From Melanopsichium pennsylvanicum (lineage: Eukaryota > Basidiomycota > Ustilaginomycetes > Ustilaginales): a stretch of 64,000 nucleotides of DNA. A program made the position numbers and the translations under genes. The notes beneath the pieces are model-generated. The model was not told the origin of the DNA and did no database searches. It worked only from the letters and a program-made list of their open reading frames with translations. Below, one piece after another: positions 33,708 to 45,300 of the stretch. Where the stretch lies: assembly GCA_900208305.1 (NCBI GenBank), contig OAPG01000015.1:310001-374000 (forward strand), written 5' to 3'. Numbering within the stretch: position 1 is the stretch's first letter; every line of letters begins with the position of its first letter.

Positions 33708-34461
33708 GGTTGCAACTAGATGATGGTTGTGACAACAGCTCGAGCTGCTTTGCTGCAGTGGCTATGAAGAAACGCAGCTGACTCAAGAGCGCCGATATGC
33801 TGAGCGACGGGAATGCAGTTCCAGGAAGTGAGCAACAAGAGAGACAAAAATGGTGCTAACCTGAATGGAACCTCTGTTTCTCCCTGAGCTTTGCGTTGGG
33901 CTTTGACAGTGCGGTGAGCCCCTGTCAGTTCAGTCTGCACGGAAATCACATTTTTGGCGGTAAGGTGGGTGGCCCGTACGCAAGTGCAGCGAGACGTGTA
34001 CAGAACAAACAGTTCACGCTCCTCACCTAACACTCGCCCTGCCTCACCCTCCATCAGCCCTAAGCAGTGGGAAGCGAATACAATGTCGAGGTAACTTAAA
34101 AAAGCTCTCGTGATCGAATACAGAAAAGCGAGCAATTTATTTACTATGAGCGTGTTACATTCTTTAATAAATTTTTCCAGACTTTGATAAATGTTAGACC
34201 CTGGAAGGATGCTTCCGTACGGTACTCGCCCGGTGGTCACGGCCGCTTGGTCAAGAAGAAAGTCCAACCCAGTTTTTTTGACGCAACCCAAAGGCTGAAG
34301 AGTCTGTCTGACCATCTTCGATCTTCTCTTTCGATACCTTGCGGTCAATAGCTTCGTCTCTACTTTCATACAACACCACCTAAAACTATCGGCACAGATA
34401 GATCGAAGCGTCTCTTTACAAAACATTCGATCCTAGCCACCTCATCCACGTCTATCTTCAA
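33708..34461. other. VMA13/mL46 divergent spacer
   Basis: These 754 bp hold both promoters. An AT-rich stretch lies at about 34090-34190. I see no gene or repeat. Confidence 0.6.
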
Positions 34462-35510
34462 ATGTCGGCGACAAGAGCAGCTGCACCTCGTTTGCGGCTT
34501 TTGCAATCGCGACGTTGCGCTCAGCGTCTTTTGCACTCTACGCCAACCTTTGCCACACCGTCCAGTGCTTCCACCTCCACCGCTACATTGAACGAGCCAT
34601 TAAATTCAACCAAGATCATCAGCTCCCTCATCCTATCTCGTCCTCCTGTTGTCCTCCGCGAGCCCACTTTGTTCGAAAAAGCCTATCACGAATACAACCG
34701 ACAGCTCTCAGAAGCGCTTCAGCAACCCTTTCCCAAGGACTTCTACTTCAAAAAAGGTTCTGCAGCAGAGAAGCGTTTCGAGGAGGATCAAGCGAGTTCG
34801 TCTCAGGGATTCTCTGCTATCGCCGCTGCTGCATCCAGCTCTGCTCCCAAGGGGAAAGGAGCTAAGGGCAAGGACACCGCCGCTGCTGGTGCTCCACCGA
34901 GTGCTCCAGCTGCGACAACCAGCGGAGTGGATGGAGCCGAAGACGCCCGGCCTTTGTCAAGAACGACGGAGGCCGACGTCAAGAACGATGTGAAGAGTTT
35001 GGAGAGGAAGCTAGACAGGACTCTGTACCTCGTGGTCAAGCAAAAGCAGAGTGGTAAGGGTTCTGCAAGCTGGATGTTCCCCGCCAAGGCTCTGGAGAAT
35101 CTCAAACATCAGAACCTTCATGATGTGAGTATTCAAATCACCTTTGCTTCTTTACTCAACTTACTAGGAGGGGAGCCAACAAACTGACGCCTACATTTTC
35201 TTCTCACTTTCGTATCAACGATGACGGTGCATCATTGAACTTGCTGCAGATTGCACCTACAGCTGTGACCGACACCCTGGGCAACAATATGGACATTTGG
35301 CTCGTGTCCAATCTCCCCGTCGGACTTTACAAGTCGGCAAACTCCACTGCTGAAAAGACCTACTTCCTCCGTGCACATGTGCTGGCTGGTAATGCCGAGC
35401 TTGCCAAGAAGGACCAAGTAGAGGAATTCCAATGGTTGACGAAGGAGGAGATTGAAAAGCTGATGGATTCGAACTACTGGAAGAATGTTCAGGACCTCCT
35501 CGATCCCTAA
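34462..35510 (+). CDS. Mitochondrial large-subunit ribosomal protein mL46
   Basis: Two exons, 34462-35124 and 35250-35510, separated by a 125-nt phase-0 intron (GTGAGT...CTGCAG). They encode 307 residues. The N-terminus (residues 1-35) is Arg-rich without acidic residues, a mitochondrial presequence. Family segments are PFPKDFYFKKGS, ERKLDRTLYLVVK, WMFPAK and the exon-2 part with WLVSNLPVGLYK and YFLRAHVLAGNAEL, which form the Nudix-like fold of mL46 (MRPL17 in yeast). A linker of about 55 residues rich in Ala, Ser and Lys (about 112-165) is not typical of the family. Without splicing the frame would stop inside the intron. Confidence 0.94.
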
Positions 35511-38500
35511 GGTTGGCGCTAGCAACTGCAGACAATCAAAAATTGCGAACGGATCCCGAGACCCTGTCAAGGCTCATACCACACCTCTTGGTCGCTATAC
35601 ATGTATTTCTAGGGTGAAAATCCATACTTTCCCGTCTCTACGTTCTCCAGCTCCGACTGCATTTGTTCCTGGAACCGCAAACCATCTGAGTTGCGCATTG
35701 GGTGAAGCGATCTTCAAAGCCAGACATTTGGCGCACGTTTTTAGATGATAAAAACACCCAGACGAAACAAGATTGTACGGAAGAGCGTAAGGCGCGACCT
35801 TTCAAAGCTTTCTGATTTGACTCGTACCAAGCTAGAAAGACTCTGGTTGAAGATCAGGGCTGTGTAATGTGCGAGACGCCCGATGTCCCGATCACAGGCG
35901 ACGAGATGAGGCATAAATACATTTTGCAAGGCGGCATTTATGACGGTGTTGGCACTCAACCATAGCGGCCAATTTCCGATTCCGTCTCTGAGGGCCCCGA
36001 TGCTTTGGTTCTTTACGGCTCGAGTTTCCTTCTCTTCCTCCGCATAGGCGGGCTATTTGTGACGAAAACATATTCCAAGACAAGACCCTTTACCGTTCTC
36101 TGTCTTCTCGAACAAGAAGTGTTGCAATACATGCTCTTGCGTTTCTGCTTCCGGCATCCAGCTCATCATCATTGGCTGAAAGCGCTAAGCTACGACCGTT
36201 GGAAGGCTACAGGTGAAGCAAAGCGAATTGCTCCGGCAGGTCAAGGCAAAGGCTTGCCGGTGTTCACTCAATTTTCGTGTTACGGTTAGAACGAGTAGCC
36301 TGGCCTCGCCAGGAGTTCGGTGGAGAGAATCTCAAGTATCTTTTTACAGAGCAATTTTTTTAATCTTGTAATCCATTTTGGCTCCCTGCGGCTATGTTGA
36401 GGGATGGTGAGGCTTTGACACTCCGGGCACTGTCACTGCGTGCATCGTGAGGTTGATGTACCACGGCAGCAATAGGAAAAACCAGCATTGTGCGCGGATG
36501 TTGAAGGGATCGCATGATTGTCGAGGCAGTGTGCATATATTGGCGAGTCAGGACCTGAGGTGCTGCTGCTCGTGGAAATTCTTGCTGCAAACAGTAGCAG
36601 AAGATTGCCAGCAGAATCTTGTTTGCTGGGCATTTCTTCGTATGAATGCACGCGACCTGAGTCCAGTTTTAAAGAACAAAATTAAGAGAAGACGGTGCTC
36701 GAGTGGGAGAAAGAGGGATGCAAGAGGGTGGCCAAAGCAGAGAAGGTTGTGTGACCAAGAAGAGTGAAAGTGGGTTGGAATGAGTGCATTGCGAGACATG
36801 GTCGACGTCGGTGCATGAACTATGTGCAATTTGGCCTGCCTAACTTGGTCTTTGCGGTTGGCGTGAAGTGAAGCTAAGGCTTGCTTGGGGCCGCTCGTGC
36901 TCCGCTTCAAAATTACACATATCGAAGTCCAACAACGCAGAGCCACGCCGTTCTGAACGGTCAAATTCCGAAGGCTGTCGGAAGACCAAAAAGGAGATTT
37001 AAAATATGACTATGAAAGTTAAAGAAAAGGTCGAGCCTGCATCTAAGTATGTTCTGTGTCTGGACCTGGATCAAGAGCTCACCTTTGTGCACCACACAGC
37101 AAGTACCGACATTCCAATTGGCTGGCACTTACAGAATATAGAGTCTCTCTTTTCCTTCACACGGCTCGATATGCAGTGCAGTTCTGAACCAGGCGAGAAA
37201 CAAAGGACGGGGGAGTTGAGTGCTGTTCTGTACTGAGCAGTACACGAGCATCTGGCTTCCTTCTGTGTTCCTTTTGTTGCGTTTTTTGTGTCTCATCTCG
37301 TCTACGGTGAGCAACGATAAAAAATAAAATAAATCTAAATCCATAAAAATTAGTAAATGAATAAATGAGCACGGAGCATCGGCAGCTCTCAATTCGCTCG
37401 TCACACGCTTGAGGCCCTCTAACGGAGCAAGCGCAGCAGAGATCTTCGTCCTTCTACGTTCCAATTTATTTTTCTTAAATTAAATTAAATTGAAATTTTA
37501 ATCATCTGTTTCCTCTCGTGTACAGTACACCTGATCACAGCAGCACTAGCCAGTGTCACCTTAAGCGACCCTGTGGAAACAGCGGGTCGGTGGCCACTAC
37601 ATGCACCGCACTTTTTGGTCCCGTCACGACTCAGCAAGCAATAGCAGCCTAGCAGCAGCAGCTACACATGCTCCTACATCTGTCGCTTGAGACCTCAGTT
37701 TAACTCTGTCTGTCTCTGTCTGTCTCTGTCTGTCTGTCCAAGTGCGTTCGCAGAAACCATGACGAGTCTTCCGTCCCTCGCCTGTCCAATTTCTAGCTTT
37801 TTTTTTTCCGCCCTTGATGCGGCTGCTGCTGGATGCTCTGCCTTGACTCGTTTTTTTCTCTCCGCGTGTCCTGCTGCGTCTTTTCATGTGGGTCCTTCTT
37901 CGCGGTTGCCTTCGGTCGCTTGATCACCTCAAAAAGTACGTTTAGCCGTTTTTCGGAAACGCGCTCAGGCGTTTGCAGCGTCTTTGTTGCGGCCAGCCCA
38001 TTCCATCCACCCTCATCTCCAAGTTGTGCAAATCCCTCCATCACCATCCACATTTCAATCATATTCGTTACCATTCCGCCTTTTTGGTGCGCTTCGTACG
38101 TTTGTCTTCACCCTTCTCAACTTCGTCGTCTATTCTGATTGTCGAAAAAGGGGTGCATCCGTCGAGCGGCACATTCGATCTTCTTTTCGGCTCTACTTCT
38201 GTGCAAGCACTCTCTCTTTCAAGCTTCCGGTCCTCTCCATCGCATCGAGCCGATACCTCTATAATTTGACTGCTTGACGAACTTCTGGTGACAATCTAGT
38301 CGTTCTATTGGTTCTTTCTCACGCTCACGCTCGTGGCCCTGATCCACACGCCCTGACTTCGGTTGCGTTCAATCTCGAGCTAGATATCGGCGAATTTGTC
38401 TCTCTTCGGCTCATCCAATCCCTTGGCAAGGCAACATAGAAGCTGATCGGGTCATTTGGCATTCCGGTCTCGCCTCTGACGATCAGCTCTCAGTCGCAAT

Positions 38501-38649
38501 TTGCTGCTCTTCCCTCGGCTGATTCGACTAAATTCGGCGCATCCGCTTCTTTTTAATCACCCCAAGTGAAGCGCTCAGTTACTGTCACACGGCCAATATC
38601 GTCGACCTCGCCATCTTCTGCAGCTTACCTTGGTCGGATACGCCGAAAG
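35511..38649. other. Intergenic spacer and long CYC8 leader, 3.1 kb
   Basis: No gene of its own is supported. The left part is unremarkable. From about 37.6 kb the DNA becomes pyrimidine-rich on the plus strand and looks like a long promoter and leader of the CYC8 gene. It holds a TCTG repeat (37703-37740) and a possible upstream frame of 54 codons (37759-37923). Confidence 0.5.
37703..37740 (+). repeat. TCTG microsatellite
   Basis: Alternating TCTG and TCTC tetranucleotides, about nine units, in the pyrimidine-rich region upstream of CYC8. Confidence 0.85.
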
Positions 38650-41600
38650 ATGCCGCTTTCGTCGCGACACAGTGCTCACCCTTCTCACCATCCTCATGCC
38701 GGTGGAAGGGATCTCCACCACGGTGCTGGAGGCCCTCCTCCTCAAGGTGGCCCCGGCATGCCTCCGGGTCCAGGCAATGGACCCATGCACCACCCTCACT
38801 CGTCCTACGCCCAGTCTATGCCACCTCCTCCCGGTCTGCCTCCACACACTGTGAACGGCGCAAACGGCCCTCCTTCTGGCCATGGAGGTCCACCTCCTCG
38901 CATGGTCATGGCAGACGGTCCCGGTGGTCCCGGTGGTGCTGGCGGTCCACCTCCCCCTCCTCCACCGCACATTCCTCGATCTTCGTCTGCCCAGAGCCGT
39001 ATCATTGAAGCAGGCGGCCCAGCTGGTCCTCCTGCATCTTCGTCTCCTGCCGTCCAAAAGCTTGCGCTCGCCAATGAGTCCGCTTGGGTCTCTGTAGGGT
39101 CTGCTGCCGAAACGATGGAGGATTACGATCGTGCGCTCTCGGCGTACGAGGCTGCTCTCCGGCACAACCCCTATTCTGTCCCCGCCCTTAGCGCCATTGC
39201 TGGCGTTCATCGCACCCTGGACAATTTCGAAAAGGCGGTCGACTACTTCCAACGCGTGCTCAACATTGTTCCCGAGAATGGCGACACTTGGGGGTCCATG
39301 GGCCACTGCTACTTGATGATGGATGACCTGCAACGGGCTTACACTGCTTATCAGCAAGCGCTCTATCACCTTCCCAACCCCAAGGAGCCCAAGCTTTGGT
39401 ACGGCATTGGTATTCTGTATGATCGATACGGCAGCCTGGAGCATGCAGAAGAGGCGTTTGCCAGCGTCGTCCGCATGGATCCCAACTATGAAAAGGCAAA
39501 CGAGATCTACTTCCGTCTCGGTATCATCTACAAGCAGCAGAACAAGTTCCCAGCCAGTCTCGAGTGCTTCCGCTACATCCTCGACAACCCGCCTCGTCCA
39601 CTCACCGAGATCGACATCTGGTTCCAGATCGGCCATGTTTACGAGCAGCAGAAGGAGTTCAACGCAGCCAAGGAAGCTTATGAGCGCGTTCTCGCCGAGA
39701 ACCCCAATCATGCCAAGGTTCTTCAGCAACTAGGTTGGCTCTACCATCTCTCCAATGCAGGCTTTAACAATCAGGAGCGAGCCATCCAGTTCCTCACAAA
39801 AAGTCTCGAATCGGATCCGAACGACGCTCAGAGTTGGTATTTGCTTGGTCGAGCCTACATGGCCGGTCAGAACTACAACAAGGCCTACGAGGCATACCAG
39901 CAAGCCGTATACCGCGATGGGAAAAACCCCACCTTCTGGTGTTCGATCGGCGTACTCTACTACCAGATCAATCAGTACCGCGATGCCCTCGACGCCTACT
40001 CGCGCGCCATCCGACTCAACCCCTACATATCCGAAGTCTGGTTCGACCTCGGCAGCTTGTATGAGGCATGCAATAACCAGATCAGCGACGCCATCCACGC
40101 CTACGAACGTGCCGCCGACCTGGATCCCGACAACCCGCAGATTCAGCAACGCCTGCACCTTCTTCGCAATGCAGAGGCCAAGGGTGGTGAGCTGCCCGAA
40201 GCACCAGTTCCTCAGGACGTCCACCCCACTGCTTATGCCAACAACAACGGCATGGCACCCGGTCCTCCCACCCAAATTGGCGGCGGCCCCGGTCCATCGT
40301 ATCCACCACCTCTTGGTGGTCCTCAGCTTGCCAGCGCTGGAGGCGCTCGCGGAGAGCTCTTCGAACGCGATCTTCCTGGCCCTGGTCACCTCGCTCAGTC
40401 GAACTCGCCTCCTCCCTTCCGTGGCGCTGGCCCGGCCGGTCCAGATGAGCGAGGCTCACGTGCCCCTCCTTCCGGTGCTCTTGCTCCCATGGTCGGGGGT
40501 CCTGGCGGTCCTGAGCAGCTTGGTCGTGGTGGCTTCCCACACTCGCGTGGCCCTTCCCCCGGCCCGGCGCGTATGGATCTTTACGGAAGGAGGATGGGAT
40601 CGCCGCCGCGTCGATCGTCCCCACCGCTGTTGCGCTCGGAGATGCATGACGGACGCGGTCCTCACCCTCACGGCGCTCATGGCCACGGCGAGCTCCGCGG
40701 TCCTCCTCTTGCAGCGGGCGGTCCTGGTGGACCTCCGCCTCCTATGGACCACTATGCGCGCCCGATGGGTGCACCCATGAGCGAACGTGAGCGTGAGTTG
40801 GAGTGGGAGCGTGAAAGAGAACGCGAGAGGGAGCAAATGGCACGAGGCTATGCTGCTAGCGGCCGTATGACTCCCAAGAATGAGCCAGGATTTGCTCGCT
40901 CGGCGCACGGAAGCAATGCGCCTTCGCCTGCCTTTGGACGACCTCCAGTGTATGGGCGCGAAGACGCCAGAGACTATTACAATGGTGGTCACCCCAGCTC
41001 TGGCCCAGGGGGCCCACGAGCTGGCTACGAGCGAGGACCTCCGCCTGGCATGCGCCTTGACGAACGAGGACCTCCTCCTCCCCACTTTGAGCACGAGCGA
41101 GGTCACCTTCCTCCTCCTCCTCCTCCTCCCGCCGCAGGTGATAGCCACTACGACGGCTACGGAGATAGTCATGAAGCACCCATGGGCAGTGCTGCACGAC
41201 CCCCGCCGCCGGGTAACCTCCGTGGCCCGACTCCTGACTGGGAGCGTGCACGTAATGGAGAGCACGCCCCACCATCCGCTCATGACGGTTCTGAAGGTCG
41301 TAACGCCGGAGCACCTGCAGGCAAGCCTCGTCGAGGACCCAGGCCCAAAGATGAGGTCGAGCCTGCGCCCGCTCCTCCTTCTCCCGCGCCATCGGCCGCT
41401 GGCAAGAAAGGCAAGGCGACTGGCTCGCGAGCCGGCTCGCCATGGTCCGCCAAGGGCTCTGCTAAGAATGGCAAAGCCGGTGCGATGGCTGCGGCAGGTA
41501 GGAAGGGTGCGTCGACGCCACTACGTTCGCGCGACGACCAGGTCGACTCGAGACCTGGCTCGCCAGCTGGAGGCGCTCGTGTACAACGCGACGCATCGCC

Positions 41601-42369
41601 CGCCAGCTCGGATGGCAGCAATGAACCTTTGGCTGCACGGGGCCCATCGTCTCGCATGGTGGACGAAGATTACGATGAAGGTGCTGCGGACGCTCTGATG
41701 GGTCTGGCGGGTGCCGCATCTGCGTCGGTGTCAGCAATTCCTGCGCCTGCGCCCCAGTCGAATAGGGGTCACAGCCCAGACAAGCGTGCTGAGAGCTCTC
41801 TTGGCAAGCGACCTTTTGCCGAAGATGAAAAGAACGTCTATGATCCAGAAGACTCACACAAGCGCGCCAAGAGTGCCGCTGGAGGCGATGCTGATGCTAC
41901 TACCAAGCTTGGATCCAACAGCATTTCTGCGCCGATCAAGCCAGGATCTGGCGCTGAGCACGAAGGATCTGATGGTCACACTCGAAAGGAGTCGGCACCG
42001 CAAGCTGGTATTGGTGACATTGCACCGCCCCAGGCACCCTCACCCAAGGCGATGGAGAGCATATCAGAACCGATGGACGTTGACCCAAAGGAGCCAATGA
42101 ACGGGTCTTCTAACTCTGCAGCAGCTGCAAAAGACGCACCGCCCGCAGCAGAAGCAGGTGCATCTGCGTCTGCCGCCAGTTCAACACCTGCCCCACCCGC
42201 ACCAGCCTCACCAACAAGAACATCAGCAGCGAGTCAGTCTCAGGTTGTCAACAACAGCAACAATCAGAACAGCAACGAGGAGGATGACAGTCGCGAAGAC
42301 GAAGAGGGTCAGATTCACGAAGATAATGACACCAAGGAGGGATCGAAAAGCGGTGATGCGAATAAGTGA
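38650..42369 (+). CDS. CYC8: TPR corepressor Cyc8/Ssn6
   Basis: Single-exon gene for a 1239-residue nuclear protein. Residues 1-130 are Gly/Pro/His-rich. Residues about 135-508 contain about ten tetratricopeptide repeats in the arrangement of Cyc8/Ssn6, with WGSMGHCYLMMDDLQRAYTA-, LWYGIGILYDRYGS- and FQIGHVYEQQKEF-type repeats. Beyond residue 510 the protein is disordered, rich in Pro, Gly, Arg and Ala, with a short RE/ER coiled segment near residue 720 and an acidic end. Cyc8 pairs with Tup1 as a general corepressor recruited by DNA-bound factors. The frame is open before the ATG at 38650 but has no ATG there, so 38650 is the start. Confidence 0.93.
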   Translation: MPLSSRHSAHPSHHPHAGGRDLHHGAGGPPPQGGPGMPPGPGNGPMHHPHSSYAQSMPPPPGLPPHTVNGANGPPSGHGGPPPRMVMADGPGGPGGAGGPPPPPPPHIPRSSSAQSRIIEAGGPAGPPASSSPAVQKLALANESAWVSVGSAAETMEDYDRALSAYEAALRHNPYSVPALSAIAGVHRTLDNFEKAVDYFQRVLNIVPENGDTWGSMGHCYLMMDDLQRAYTAYQQALYHLPNPKEPKLWYGIGILYDRYGSLEHAEEAFASVVRMDPNYEKANEIYFRLGIIYKQQNKFPASLECFRYILDNPPRPLTEIDIWFQIGHVYEQQKEFNAAKEAYERVLAENPNHAKVLQQLGWLYHLSNAGFNNQERAIQFLTKSLESDPNDAQSWYLLGRAYMAGQNYNKAYEAYQQAVYRDGKNPTFWCSIGVLYYQINQYRDALDAYSRAIRLNPYISEVWFDLGSLYEACNNQISDAIHAYERAADLDPDNPQIQQRLHLLRNAEAKGGELPEAPVPQDVHPTAYANNNGMAPGPPTQIGGGPGPSYPPPLGGPQLASAGGARGELFERDLPGPGHLAQSNSPPPFRGAGPAGPDERGSRAPPSGALAPMVGGPGGPEQLGRGGFPHSRGPSPGPARMDLYGRRMGSPPRRSSPPLLRSEMHDGRGPHPHGAHGHGELRGPPLAAGGPGGPPPPMDHYARPMGAPMSERERELEWEREREREREQMARGYAASGRMTPKNEPGFARSAHGSNAPSPAFGRPPVYGREDARDYYNGGHPSSGPGGPRAGYERGPPPGMRLDERGPPPPHFEHERGHLPPPPPPPAAGDSHYDGYGDSHEAPMGSAARPPPPGNLRGPTPDWERARNGEHAPPSAHDGSEGRNAGAPAGKPRRGPRPKDEVEPAPAPPSPAPSAAGKKGKATGSRAGSPWSAKGSAKNGKAGAMAAAGRKGASTPLRSRDDQVDSRPGSPAGGARVQRDASPASSDGSNEPLAARGPSSRMVDEDYDEGAADALMGLAGAASASVSAIPAPAPQSNRGHSPDKRAESSLGKRPFAEDEKNVYDPEDSHKRAKSAAGGDADATTKLGSNSISAPIKPGSGAEHEGSDGHTRKESAPQAGIGDIAPPQAPSPKAMESISEPMDVDPKEPMNGSSNSAAAAKDAPPAAEAGASASAASSTPAPPAPASPTRTSAASQSQVVNNSNNQNSNEEDDSREDEEGQIHEDNDTKEGSKSGDANK

Positions 42370-45300
42370 GGCGAGCTCTCTTGGAAGCTGTTGTTGGAAT
42401 AGGTCAACTCTTCCTTGTCATTGTCTCTGTTGTTGTAGCGGTTTTTTTTTATCTTAAAACGCAAACTGTATCTGAATGCCTCTTGAAAGATCACTTGAGT
42501 AGGTCATGGTCTGTGTGAGGCTATGCCAAGCATTATTAAGGGTTCGCCATACATGTCAGAAAGATTCAAGAGCATGTCACGGCTGGTGGACGCGGTTAGT
42601 TTTTCAAAATGATGGTTATTAGGGCTGGCTGAATTTTTGGTGAGAAAAGGGAAAAATTTGTCTATAATCCGCACAGAAGATAGGTAGAGAAAAAAGGGTT
42701 TTTTTTTATTTATTTCCTGGGTTGTTCTCTCTTGGTGCCCAGATCTTGGTATGATATGCTGTACGGCATGTCTATCTTGACGGGTGGTTTTTGGACGATT
42801 GTTTGCTACAGTATATGGGAGTTGATGATGTGGTTTTGCCTCAGTTGAGCAGGGGCTATAATTCATGAAATACACACAGGTAGATGCGGCATAGAACGGT
42901 TAGGGTGATTTGTTTGTTGCGTGATCACGCTCCATCTGCCACTTCTTCTTAGGAGAAATACTGCGGAGGTAAATTTATTGTACATTAGGAACGCTATTTT
43001 CAGCAATTTACCGATTCAACACTGCTCAACACGGATCTTCGGACCCGATGCCACCCAAAACGTCGTCATCGTCGTGCAGTCTGGTTCTTCAAGCGTAAAT
43101 TTTTTTTTTATTGCTATCGCCGCGGTGTATTAACCAAAAAAAAAACAAAAGCATCAACCTCTCATCTCAATACACAGAAATAAGAATCAGGTAAATGAAT
43201 AGGGTGTACAATGGATAGATAGATTCCGGCAGTCTTGTCACAGCAAAGTATTACATCAACATTATTTTTAGCACATCAATATAAACACTGAAAGTCTTAC
43301 TGGCACAGATCTAAAGGCAACGGCAGAATCCCTGGAACAGAGAAATTGAAAGGGGTTTGGTTAGCACAGGGACAAACTGTAAATGTTGTGATCAATGTCA
43401 AGAACAACCGACTGTAACTTGTGTTGAGCCAACAACAATACTGCACTACACTGTAGGTTTAGGACAGCTTTGCAAACAAGGAAGTAGTGGGTCAGGAAAG
43501 CATTTAACGCATAGACCTGCCTACTGTATCATATAGATTGATGCTGAGTCTGGAGAGAGATACACAGTATAGGTATGTGCACCATCACAGCTTGCAGTAA
43601 ATGCGTGTTAGTCTGAATCAATTCTTTTTCTTCTTCTGGACACCAAAAGGGTGCATTGCGGGCAATGTCTCCCTACACCAACAACATCTGTATTATATAA
43701 TGTAGTGTAAGGTAGAGTGCATGTACTGAAAGGAAAACAGCTCTCGTATACAGTAGTATACACTGTAGTAGCACTACACGTAATACACCGTTGGAGGGTG
43801 GAGAGGGTGTTCCGGCCTGCGATCTTTGCGTTTGATCCAAGATCGATCATCGCTTGTTTCATTTTGACAGCTCAACGCTCTAGAAAAGGTGTCAGCGTGT
43901 AATTCCGAGACACACAGTCAGACACCAAATTAGGGCGTCTAAACAGAAAAGGGGTCCGATGCTATACAGAGATCCAAACCCTTTCGAATTTTTGCGCCTA
44001 TATTTCGTACTTTGTCTTAGAGTGGCACATACAGTAAATTTATACTACTCAAACACTTTGAAAACAGGCTGCATCTTCATCGACGAGAATAAAAAAACTT
44101 AGCTCGGCTGCCTTGAAATCGGTTGAAGGATTTCATGTGCAGTTCCCGAGAAATGACGATGAAAAGATTTGTATTGTCGCAAGATGTACTGTAAGAATAT
44201 GGTTTCTTTAAGCACAGTATCTCTGGTCTGTTTGTCAAATTTTATTCAAGCTGATGTGATGATGCTCTCACCTACCTTTCAACCCCTCTCAGCGCCTCTT
44301 GGTGTGAGGTACAAACATACCCCTTTTTTTAATGGACAGATTTGGACGTGATAGGCAACCAAAATCGATCGCTACCATATCATATACACTCTACAGTAAA
44401 GTAAATGTTACTGTAATTTGTATTCAATTCAGATCCTTTCCTCGGCATTTCCGCTGGCTGACCTCACTTCGCTTTCACTCTGTCCAATAAATTATGGACT
44501 TTGCCGAGCCGCCCGCAGGTCAGTCTTGCGATCGTCAGCTTGGTATTCCGACGGTGACAGCGATCTGCAGTGACTAACAACGCTTTCCCACTGCCACAGA
44601 TAAAACCCACTACTCAGTCGGAAGACTCCGACAATCTCAGCATTCCGAGATCACTCTCTTCCATTATGCTTCTTTGGCTTTGACACTTTTTTTTTTGCCT
44701 GTCAAGATCGAACTGGTTGAACATCACTTGAATGTAGACTCTTGAACTTGGTCTCGTGATCTGGAAGGTCAGGTTGCCAAGGAGGATTTCGATTTCGCAT
44801 ACGATTTATTTTTGGGAGTGCATGTGCCCTGTGCGCGACAATTCCAAATGTCCAAAGAGAAAAAAAAACCCCTTGTGCAGAAATCACTGGCTGTCACAAA
44901 TTTCGTCTTCCCTTTCAACTGCAGGTGGGTGTTGGTCTTTCTTTTGCATGCAGATGCAGATACGCGCCGGCAGCGCGAAAACGAAGCACCAGATCGCTCT
45001 CACGCTTGCCTCTTTTGCCGCTGGCCTCTTGGCCTTGGCTTGGCTTTCTAAATTCGTTCAGAGCACGTAACGTACTACCACTGTGGAAGTATTATCCGTC
45101 CCCTGTCCGCAGGCCCTCCCAGCTAGTTTGGCTTCGAAAGCTAAGTGAGTTTCTCCACTTGTTTCCAGCCCATCTGAATCTATGCATTGGCAATATCACA
45201 CTTGGACAAGCCGTGAGAAGAACCTGTGCAAGCCAGAACAGAGTAGTGTATGTGGAAGCATTTTCACTCACAGTCAAAGCAGAGTAGTGAGTGAGTGAGT

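Noticed and set aside
36005..36289. 94-codon plus-strand frame between mL46 and CYC8
   Set aside because: Starts with a non-ATG codon, has no recognisable domain, and is within the length expected by chance.
38575..39729. 384-codon minus-strand frame opposite CYC8
   Set aside because: It mirrors the TPR-coding sequence and has no motifs; the plus-strand frame is clearly the gene.
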